NCBI GenBank assembly: GCA_030447045.1
Contig: JAUJMB010000068.1
Span: forward strand, 1-7,901
From: Rubrobacteraceae bacterium
Lineage (GTDB): Bacteria > Actinomycetota > Rubrobacteria > Rubrobacterales > Rubrobacteraceae
Reading direction: 5' to 3'
Length of the DNA: 7,901 bases
Shown here: positions 1-4,770 of the stretch, piece after piece
Layout of the letters: each line of letters opens with the position of its first letter
Numbering within the stretch: position 1 is the first letter of the stretch
Notes under the pieces: model-generated
Databases searched by the model: none
Seen by the model: the letters and a program-made list of their open reading frames with translations, nothing else
Told to the model about the DNA's origin: nothing
Program-made: the position numbers and the translations under genes

Positions 1-1070
1 AGCATCCAGACTTCGGGGACGACCTCCGCGACCACCCTTCCCTCGTCGAAGACCCTTACCGTGGAGCTCTCGGAGACGGCCACGGCGACCGCGTCCGTGT
101 TGCGGGAGATGGAGGCCGCCGCCATGTGGCGGCTGCCGAGGCCCAGGGGGAGGTCGAGGTTGTCCGAGGCCGCGTTCAGGTAGCGGGCCGCGGAGACGAC
201 CACGCCCTCGTCGGCGACGACGAAGGCGCCGTCGAGCTGGGCGAGCTCCTTCACCGTCTCGCGCATGTCCGGGTCCTTTACGTGTTTTGCGTCGTCGGGG
301 TGGCCGGCCAGAGGGTCGAGGATGAGGGGCCTCGAGCGGGCGAGCACCTCCTCGTGGTCCCCGACGGCGAAGAGCGTCCCGATCTTGCGCCCCTCCCGTC
401 CCTCGCGCGCTATCTCCACCGCGAGCTCGACTACCCTCTTGAGGGTCCTGTTGTTGACGCCGCGCTCCTCGGAGCAGATCTCACCGATGGGATCCTCGAA
501 CCTGTCGAGCAGGCTCTCGGGGCCGACCCTGCGAACCGGGACGCTCGTGCGGCCGCCTGCGGCCTCCTCGACCGCCCGGAGCAGCGCTTCCAACTCCAGG
601 GGGCCTCTGTACGGCGCGCCGTTGAGGAAGATGCCCGGGGTGCCGCGCACGCCGTCCCGCTCGCCCGCGAGGCGGTTCTCCTGGACCCGCTCGGCGTGGC
701 GATGCCCGGATAGATCCTCGTCGAAGCGCGCGAGGTCGAGCTCCAGCCGGGTCGCGTAGGAGCGCAGGTCGTCGTCGGCGAGGTCCTCCTGGTTCTCGTA
801 GAGGAGGGCGTGCATGGGCCAGAAGTGGCCCTGGGCGCCGGCCGCCTCGGCGGCTTCGGCCGCCCGCCGGGCCAGCGGGTGAACGGAGTCGAGCGGGTAG
901 TGGCGGAAGACGAGGCGCGCCTTGCCGGCCGCCCTCTCGACCAGTTCCTCCAGAACCGGCCTCGCCCCGGCGCAGTAGGGGCACTGGTAGTCGCCGTACT
1001 CGACGAGCGTCACCGGCGCGTCGGCCGGCCCTACGGCGTGATCCCCGCCCCTGGTCCCTGCGATCTTCAT
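1..1070 (-). CDS. DsbA-like thioredoxin domain fused to diadenylate cyclase (DAC) domain, 3' end beyond window
   Basis: One uninterrupted reading frame of 356 residues, starting at ATG 1070-1068 after a GGGAG ribosome site and leaving the window without a stop; I checked the frame at several points along it. Residues 1-172 form a DsbA/COG1651-type thiol oxidoreductase: CPYC at 30-33, helical insertion about 65-135, cis-proline in GTPG at 143-146. After a linker of about 25 residues comes a DAC (DisA_N) domain from about 195: GRKIGTLF at 227-234, DGAFVV at 280-285, GLGSRHMAA at 310-318, VSES near 332. DAC enzymes condense two ATP into c-di-AMP. No signal peptide or membrane segment is seen, so both domains should be cytosolic. 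The start overlaps the upstream stop by four bases (ATGA), so it is the last visible gene of the thioredoxin operon. The third RHR-motif position is Met. That the redox domain controls cyclase activity is inference; the fusion itself is read directly. Confidence 0.88.
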   Translation of the reverse strand, partial: MKIAGTRGGDHAVGPADAPVTLVEYGDYQCPYCAGARPVLEELVERAAGKARLVFRHYPLDSVHPLARRAAEAAEAAGAQGHFWPMHALLYENQEDLADDDLRSYATRLELDLARFDEDLSGHRHAERVQENRLAGERDGVRGTPGIFLNGAPYRGPLELEALLRAVEEAAGGRTSVPVRRVGPESLLDRFEDPIGEICSEERGVNNRTLKRVVELAVEIAREGREGRKIGTLFAVGDHEEVLARSRPLILDPLAGHPDDAKHVKDPDMRETVKELAQLDGAFVVADEGVVVSAARYLNAASDNLDLPLGLGSRHMAAASISRNTDAVAVAVSESSTVRVFDEGRVVAEVVPEVWM

Positions 1071-1297
1071 CCCGTCTCCCGTCCCTCGCGTTCCGTTGGC
1101 GTGTCTTCCTGCACGGTCCTCTCCGCCAGCCGCCCAAGCACGATGGCCGCCGGCGACATCTCCCGCAGCAGCGGCGTCCGCAGCACGCCGTCTGTCCCCC
1201 AGAGCGCGACCCCGAGCGCGACCAGCAGCATACCGGTGCCGAGGCTTAAACCCCCGAAAGTGCCCGCCTGCCCCTGACGGGCGATCCGCGCGAGCAT
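1067..1297 (-). CDS. Small one-helix membrane ORF, possible EamA/DMT transporter remnant
   Basis: A 76-residue ORF whose ATG follows directly on the TAG of the preceding gene and whose TGA overlaps the ATG of the DsbA-DAC gene, so it sits in the coupled chain. Residues about 17-35 form one hydrophobic helix followed by WGTDGV at 33-38 and a short stretch ending in LSP/MSP-like residues (MSPAAIVLG, 47-55). This resembles the first helix of EamA (drug/metabolite) transporters, which normally have about ten helices and 280-300 residues. After residue 56 the sequence turns charged and stops. It may be a relic of a deleted transporter kept because it preserves coupling, or a genuine small membrane protein. 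There is no clear ribosome site of its own. The reading frame is sure, its being a functional gene less so. Confidence 0.5.
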   Translation of the reverse strand: MLARIARQGQAGTFGGLSLGTGMLLVALGVALWGTDGVLRTPLLREMSPAAIVLGRLAERTVQEDTPTEREGRETG

Positions 1298-1621
1298 CTA
1301 CGCCGGGGGCAACCTGGGCGTGGTCGCCAGAACCTCTTCCCGCACCAAAGCCGCCGCAGGACCAGGGAACGAGGCACCATACTTCTCCCGGATGGCCCCG
1401 CCGACCCTCTCGATGGTCCGCGCGTCCGTCTCCGGCACGTGTTGGTCGCCTACCCGGAGCGTCACCTCCAGGTTGGCCGGCGCCCCGCGGTACGGACGGC
1501 CCTTCCCGCCGCGCGCGGAGCGCACGAAGGCGCCGTCCGAGACGATGGTCCAGATCACGGCCCCCTCCGGGGGCGGGGATGGTAAAGGGGTTCGGTCCCT
1601 GACGATACCCTTACCGCTCAT
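1298..1621 (-). CDS. DUF2255-like protein
   Basis: A 107-residue soluble protein. Features recalling DUF2255 are the IWTIVSDGAFVRS segment at 23-35, followed by a Gly/Arg/Tyr stretch (RPYRG, 42-46), then IREKYG near 77-82 and ATTPRL near the C-terminus. The family is about 110-130 residues and has no established reaction. The W-x-V-x-DG-x-x-x-R pattern followed by a basic/tyrosine loop is reminiscent of the split-barrel flavin/F420-binding proteins, but I cannot show cofactor binding. The gene starts nine bases after the upstream oxidoreductase gene, with GGGGTAGG overlapping that gene's stop as a likely ribosome site. Its stop (TAG) touches the next ATG. The operon context suggests a redox-related role. 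Family assignment is moderate. Confidence 0.65.
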   Translation of the reverse strand: MSGKGIVRDRTPLPSPPPEGAVIWTIVSDGAFVRSARGGKGRPYRGAPANLEVTLRVGDQHVPETDARTIERVGGAIREKYGASFPGPAAALVREEVLATTPRLPPA

Positions 1622-1630
1622 GCCGCCAAC

Positions 1631-2254
1631 CTACCCCATCCCGGCCAGCATCTCGCGGGCCCGGCCCGGGTTCATCGCGACGTTGTAGACGGGGGAGCCC
1701 GATTCTTGCCTCCGGCTCTCGGCGAGCGTGCCCGCGTCCACCGGGGCGAAGCCTATATCTTCGATCAGGCCCGAGACGATCCCCTTCGCCTCCTCTTCGT
1801 CCCCGGAGACGAAGATCGCCTCCCGCTCCTCGACCGGCCTATCGGGCCGCCCGTTCTCCCTGAGCCTAACAAAGTAGATGGTGTTGAAGGCCTTGACCAC
1901 ACGGGCGCCGGGCAGGTGTTGCTGGATCAACTCACTCGAGGCGAGGCCCCCGTGCTCCACCTCCCCGTCGCGAGCCGGGTAGTAGTTGGAGGCGGTTACG
2001 AAGACCTTGCCCGCCAGCCTGTCGGACGGCAGGCTCCCGTACCGGCCGAAGGGGATGGCCTCCATCACCACCTCCCCGAACGCGGCCGCCTCCTCGACGG
2101 TCGCGGCCCGGACGCCGGGCCCGATCTCCTCGACCAGGCCCCCCAGCGTCTCGGGCCCGCGCGAGTTGCTGATGGCGACCTCATGACCGGCCGCCGCGAA
2201 CAGCCGCGCCGCGTTGGCGCCGATGTTGCCCGAGCCTATGATGCCGATGTTCAC
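1631..2254 (-). CDS. NAD(P)-binding oxidoreductase, F420-dependent NADP reductase fold (COG2085-like)
   Basis: A 207-residue Rossmann-fold protein of the NADP-oxidoreductase/F420-dependent family (the NAD_binding F420 superfamily, COG2085). The dinucleotide-binding glycine motif GSGNIG is at residues 7-12, directly after the first strand, and the SNSR stretch at 29-32 occupies the place where this family reads the NADP 2'-phosphate. The length is normal for the family. Members reduce or oxidise varied partners with NADP(H), and the ferric reductase and F420 reductase subgroups cannot be told apart by eye. The start is GTG at 2254-2252, overlapping the TGA of the 36-residue ORF by four bases (GTGA), with GAGG just upstream. 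It lies third in the thioredoxin operon and could provide reducing power to a thiol or cofactor pathway, which is inference. Confidence 0.82.
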   Translation of the reverse strand: MNIGIIGSGNIGANAARLFAAAGHEVAISNSRGPETLGGLVEEIGPGVRAATVEEAAAFGEVVMEAIPFGRYGSLPSDRLAGKVFVTASNYYPARDGEVEHGGLASSELIQQHLPGARVVKAFNTIYFVRLRENGRPDRPVEEREAIFVSGDEEEAKGIVSGLIEDIGFAPVDAGTLAESRRQESGSPVYNVAMNPGRAREMLAGMG

Positions 2255-2361
2255 CCCTCGTCTTCTTTCTTCTGCTCCGCCAGGTAGAGGATCGGGTCCT
2301 CTGCGGGATCCGGACCGCCCTCCTCCGAAGCGTCGCGCCGCGGAGCGGGCTTGCGGGTCAT
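2251..2361 (-). CDS. 36-residue hydrophilic ORF bridging thioredoxin and oxidoreductase genes
   Basis: A very short ORF (36 codons plus TGA). Its ATG overlaps the thioredoxin stop (ATGA) and its TGA overlaps the GTG start of the oxidoreductase (GTGA), so the three frames are chained without a gap. The product is polar: a basic, proline-rich start (MTRKPAPRRD), an acidic middle, a short hydrophobic ILYLAE at 24-29 and a Lys/Glu-rich end. It has no cysteine, no membrane helix and no family I recognise. It could be a real microprotein, or only a way to pass ribosomes between neighbours. The exact overlaps at both ends are the main argument that it is translated. Confidence 0.5.
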   Translation of the reverse strand: MTRKPAPRRDASEEGGPDPAEDPILYLAEQKKEDEG

Positions 2362-2693
2362 GCTCGTGCCCCGAGGGCCTCGTCGAGCTGGGCCTCTATG
2401 CGGGCCTTCGGCAGCGCCCCGACGACCCGGCCGACCTCCTCGCCGTCCCTGAAGACGAGCAGCGTCGGGATGGAGCTTACCCCGTAGCGCACGGCTATCT
2501 CCGGGTTCGCGTCCACGTCCAGCTTGAAGACGTCCAGGCTCTCGGCCCTCTCGCCGGCGATCTCATCCACGATAGGCCCTACCATCCGGCACGGCGCGCA
2601 CCACGCGGCCCACAGATCCACCAGAACGGGCCTCCCCGCCCCCAGAACCTCCGTCTCCCAACCCGCCGTCTCCACGTTCCTGACCTCGGACAT
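2358..2693 (-). CDS. trxA: Thioredoxin
   Basis: A 111-residue single-domain thioredoxin, the usual length. Strand beta-3 (PVLVDLWA, 22-29) leads into the redox site WCAPC at 31-35, and the cis-proline loop is SIPT at 74-77, followed by LLVFRDGEEV. Thioredoxins reduce disulfides in cytosolic proteins and are recharged by thioredoxin reductase, which is not encoded here. The redox site has Ala in place of the usual Gly of WCGPC, a natural variant that may shift redox potential slightly. The start is supported by a strong ribosome site (AAGGAG, seven bases before ATG) and a promoter ending about 33 bases upstream. It is the first gene of the leftward operon. The symbol is generic; the family call is secure. 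Confidence 0.95.
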   Translation of the reverse strand: MSEVRNVETAGWETEVLGAGRPVLVDLWAAWCAPCRMVGPIVDEIAGERAESLDVFKLDVDANPEIAVRYGVSSIPTLLVFRDGEEVGRVVGALPKARIEAQLDEALGARA

Positions 2694-2732
2694 CAGCCAC
2701 TCCTTACTCTCTAACCATGAACGAACGCCAAG

Positions 2733-2761
2733 ATTATGCTCCCCTTACCCCAGATAGTCAA
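2733..2761 (-). promoter_or_regulatory. Promoter of the thioredoxin/DsbA-DAC operon
   Basis: Read on the minus strand, -35 TTGACT (2761-2756) and -10 CATAAT (2738-2733) are separated by exactly 17 bases. Transcription should begin near 2726, giving a leader of about 33 bases that contains the AAGGAG site of the thioredoxin gene. The -35 box lies inside the left arm of the inverted repeat, so a protein bound there would block it. Confidence 0.7.
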
Positions 2762-2791
2762 ACAATCGCTTGTGTGTTCAAGTGTTTGACT
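2756..2791. promoter_or_regulatory. Inverted-repeat operator shared by divergent promoters
   Basis: Arms AGTCAAACA (2756-2764) and TGTTTGACT (2783-2791) are perfect 9-bp inverted copies separated by 18 bases, and each holds the -35 box of one of the two divergent promoters. Two smaller dyads of the form CAA-N4-TTG lie at 2763-2772 and 2779-2788, their centres 16 bases apart on similar faces of the helix. Small dyads of this kind suit winged-helix ArsR dimers, and an ArsR-type gene starts 31 bases away. Binding by that protein is inference. Confidence 0.6.
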
Positions 2792-2814
2792 GGCGTCGCG
2801 ATGCGAAGTAAGAT
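2786..2814 (+). promoter_or_regulatory. Promoter of the ArsR-type regulator, likely leaderless
   Basis: -35 TTGACT (2786-2791) and -10 TAAGAT (2809-2814) have a 17-base spacer. The expected start point, about seven bases after the -10 box, falls on the A of the ATG at 2822, so the mRNA probably has no leader. The -35 box is in the right arm of the inverted repeat, consistent with autoregulation. Confidence 0.7.
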
Positions 2815-2821
2815 AGGTGTC

Positions 2822-3118
2822 ATGGTGGAGAGAGGACAGGGGCGTGCTTCGGGGGTGGATCTCGAGCGCCGGGCGAAGGTCTTCGCGGCGCTCTCGGACC
2901 CGAACCGGTTAAAGATAGTGGAGTTGCTCAGGGAGCGGGAGGAGCTGTGCGGCAAGGAGGTTGCGGGGGCGCTTGGGATCAGCCTCTCGCTCTACTCCCA
3001 CCACGCGCGGGCGCTCAGGGAGGCCGGCATCATAACCCGCCGCAAGAGCGGCCAGACCGGCTACTGCTCCCTTGACCGGGAGCTTCTCGAAGACGCCCTC
3101 GGCTCGCTCAGCCGCTAG
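2822..3118 (+). CDS. ArsR-family winged-helix regulator with two cysteines
   Basis: A 98-residue protein from ATG 2822. The frame stays open upstream to an ATG at 2717, but that start would lie upstream of both the operator and this gene's promoter, so I reject it. Residues 15-36 (ERRAKVFAALSDPNRLKIVELL) match the start of ArsR domains. The recognition helix is around 53-69 (SLSLYSHHARALREAG), followed by a wing at 72-84. There are two cysteines, C43 (EELCGKEV) and C82 (GYCSLD). C43 sits where ArsR/SmtB metal sensors have the ELCVCDL motif, but the second Cys of that motif is missing, so classical arsenic sensing is unlikely. Two lone cysteines beside a thioredoxin operon suggest a thiol or redox sensor, which is inference. 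It probably represses itself and the divergent operon. Confidence 0.85.
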   Translation: MVERGQGRASGVDLERRAKVFAALSDPNRLKIVELLREREELCGKEVAGALGISLSLYSHHARALREAGIITRRKSGQTGYCSLDRELLEDALGSLSR

Positions 3119-3143
3119 GGAGAGCCGACAGAGGAGAGCCTGC

Positions 3144-3169
3144 GGCGGTAGCCGTTGGCGGTAGCTGGT
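3144..3169. repeat. Two 13-bp tandem repeat units
   Basis: GGCGGTAGC occurs at 3144-3152 and again at 3157-3165, each followed by a similar CGTT/TGGT tail, giving two imperfect 13-bp units in the gap between the ArsR-type gene and the second cyclase gene (3119-3255). I see no convincing promoter or terminator in that 137-base gap. Confidence 0.5.
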
Positions 3170-3244
3170 GGGGCGCGTGTGATACGGTTCGCGGGCGGCC
3201 GTGCTCGGGGTCGTTAGTGTAGAGAAGGCCCGGGCGACAGGAAC

Positions 3245-3258
3245 GGAGGTGCCGGATC
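3245..3258 (+). promoter_or_regulatory. Ribosome site GGAGG followed six bases later by ATC
   Basis: GGAGG (3245-3249) is the best ribosome site near the second cyclase gene. Six bases on, in the cyclase frame, is ATC (3256-3258). No ATG, GTG, TTG or CTG exists in this frame between the in-frame TAG at 3220-3222 and GTG 3328. The site therefore supports initiation at ATC. Confidence 0.5.
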
Positions 3259-4599
3259 TTTACCACCGAAGAAGCGTCCGGGAGGGCGGAGAAGGAGCAC
3301 GCCTACCCCGGCGACCTCGCGGGTTTCGTGCGGGAGCGCTGGGATCGGCATCCCAAGGGTGCCGAGGAGACGGACGGGGCTGGGTTGCCGGACGGTCCGG
3401 TCCTCGAGGTCCTGCTCTCGACCTGCTACCAGGCGAGCCTGCTGCGCGAAGAGGAGCGGCCGGTCGTCTTCCGCATGATCTTCGCCGAGCCGCACTGCTT
3501 CCCCGAGGGGGACGGCCCGCCGGACGGGCTGCACCGCCTCGAGTTCGAGGAGCCCAGGACCTTCGACGAGCACGAGCTCAGGCGGCTCTCGCCCGCGGCG
3601 GACTTCGACCGCTCCCTCATCGCGGTGGGCACCGACGAGGACGGGGAGACCAGGATCTGGGGCGTCGTCCACTCGGGGCCGCGGTGGCTGCGGGGCGTGC
3701 AGGGCGGCCGGGAGCCATCGGCGCCGCTGCCCCCCGTGCCGGTCGTCGAGGTCGAGGGGCCCGGGCGGCTGCAGGTAAAGAAGGGCTCCGTCTCCGTCGC
3801 GGAGCTAGAGGCCGGGAGGCTCTCTGCCTCCTACGCCGACGTCTTCGCCTCCCAGTGGCTGCCGGACCTCTTCGCGCCCGTCCGGGCCGAGCTCGTCGAG
3901 CTGCACGAGGAGGCGCGCCGGGAGGCCGCGTCTCTGGATGAGCCGTGGGCCCCGCTCGACCCCGACCTTTCGCGCAAGGTCGCCCAGCAGATGTTCCGGC
4001 GGCTCGTCTCCACCGTGCGCAACGCGCACCACGGGGGGACCATCGTCATCGTGCCGCCCGAGAGGGCAGAGGAGGTGCTCGCAGGCGAGCACGTCTCGCT
4101 CAAGCACGCCTTCGTGGACGGCGAGCCCAGGAGGCGCTTTCGAACCCTGATCGTGCGCATAATGAACCGCCTGGCCGAGTCCCACGGGAGGGGAGAGGAT
4201 GTCGCCTACCCCAGGGCCGTCGGCTGGGAGGAGTACGTCTGGAGCGAGGACCGGATGCTCGCCGAGCTCGACGAGGCCATCTTCGAGTTCGCCCACCTCG
4301 TCGCCGCCCTCGCCGCCGTCGACGGCGCCGTAGTCATGACCCGCCGCTTCGAGCTCCTGGGCTTCGGCGGTGAGATCTCCGGCGAGCTCGAGCCCGTCCA
4401 CGCCGTGCGCAAGGCGCTCGACCTCGAAGGCGAGAGCACCATAGAAGAGGGCACCCAGGGCGTCGGCACCCGCCACCGCTCGGCCTATCGCCTCGCCGGC
4501 GCCCTCCCCGACGTCCTCCTCGTCGTCGTCTCCCAGGATGGTGACGCCCGCTTCGTCAGGAACAAAGACGGCAACGTGACGTGCTGGGACCAGGCCTAA
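3256..4599 (+). CDS. Diadenylate cyclase with N-terminal DACNV-like sensor region
   Basis: A 447-residue protein if it starts at ATC 3256, or 423 if it starts at GTG 3328. The longer form is preferred because AYPGDLAGFVRERW, which looks like the conserved opening of this family, straddles the GTG, and GTG lacks a ribosome site. Residues to about 330 resemble the putative sensor domain called DACNV (LLSTCYQASLLREEERPV, then HHGGTIVIVPPE near 257). The C-terminal DAC domain has an intact DGA motif (356-358) and GTRHRSA (404-410, RHR at 406-408), ending in VVVSQDG. It should make c-di-AMP from ATP in the cytosol, with the N-terminal region sensing an unknown signal. It has no membrane segment. 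It lies 137 bases after the ArsR-type gene on the same strand; co-transcription is possible but unproven. The DAC call is strong, the sensor name from memory of the family. Confidence 0.88.
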   Translation: MFTTEEASGRAEKEHAYPGDLAGFVRERWDRHPKGAEETDGAGLPDGPVLEVLLSTCYQASLLREEERPVVFRMIFAEPHCFPEGDGPPDGLHRLEFEEPRTFDEHELRRLSPAADFDRSLIAVGTDEDGETRIWGVVHSGPRWLRGVQGGREPSAPLPPVPVVEVEGPGRLQVKKGSVSVAELEAGRLSASYADVFASQWLPDLFAPVRAELVELHEEARREAASLDEPWAPLDPDLSRKVAQQMFRRLVSTVRNAHHGGTIVIVPPERAEEVLAGEHVSLKHAFVDGEPRRRFRTLIVRIMNRLAESHGRGEDVAYPRAVGWEEYVWSEDRMLAELDEAIFEFAHLVAALAAVDGAVVMTRRFELLGFGGEISGELEPVHAVRKALDLEGESTIEEGTQGVGTRHRSAYRLAGALPDVLLVVVSQDGDARFVRNKDGNVTCWDQA

Positions 4600-4604
4600 A
4601 AACC

Positions 4605-4632
4605 GTCAGCCTCTAGCGATCAGCCATCAGCT
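4605..4632. repeat. Degenerate heptamer tandem repeat (ATCAGCC-like)
   Basis: Four units of seven bases follow the cyclase stop: GTCAGCC, TCTAGCG, ATCAGCC, ATCAGCT. Short CAGCC-type heptad runs of this kind are common spacers between genes in some bacterial genomes, and no function is evident here. Confidence 0.6.
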
Positions 4633-4661
4633 TCGGCCTCCTCGCCGCCGGAGGCGCCGAA
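4632..4661. terminator. Possible hairpin terminator between convergent genes
   Basis: TTCGGC plus CTCC (4632-4641) can pair with GGAG plus GCCGAA (4650-4661) across an eight-base loop, with a two-base bulge. The stem is GC-rich and lies about 30 bases after the cyclase stop between convergent genes. There is no T-run on either strand, so the call is tentative. Confidence 0.35.
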
Positions 4662-4749
4662 CCCAGGCACGCCCGTGCCCGTCCCGTCGTTACGCCGGGT
4701 GAGCACCCCGTCGCATGAAACCGGACCGTCGACCCGCGTCCACCCGTAG

Positions 4750-4770
4750 GGGCGGGTTTCAAACCCGCCC
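4750..4770. repeat. Perfect 10-bp-arm palindrome at the end of the MFS gene
   Basis: GGGCGGGTTT (4750-4759) and AAACCCGCCC (4761-4770) are exact inverted copies around one central base. The element supplies the last codons and the TGA stop (4761-4759) of the transporter gene. It resembles the dispersed GGGTTTGAAACCC-type palindromes seen between genes in some bacterial genomes, and it may act as a bidirectional hairpin for the convergent genes. Confidence 0.65.

Noticed and set aside
481..1137. Long minus-strand frame rich in Arg/Gly over the DsbA-DAC gene
   Set aside because: Low-complexity Arg/Gly/Pro product with no domain, in another frame of the same strand; the DsbA-DAC frame explains the DNA.
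126..1277. Plus-strand open frames opposite the DsbA-DAC gene
   Set aside because: GC-rich DNA leaves antisense frames open; products show no recognisable motif and have no ribosome site.
2717..2821. N-terminal extension of the ArsR-type regulator to ATG 2717
   Set aside because: It would cover the shared operator and its own promoter, and the extra residues do not resemble ArsR proteins.
3328..3330. GTG 3328 as start of the second cyclase
   Set aside because: No ribosome site, and family-like sequence continues upstream in frame; kept only as fallback.
3201..3941. 246-codon plus-strand frame over the start of the second cyclase gene
   Set aside because: Arg/Ala/Gly-rich shadow; the cyclase frame carries the conserved residues through the same bases.
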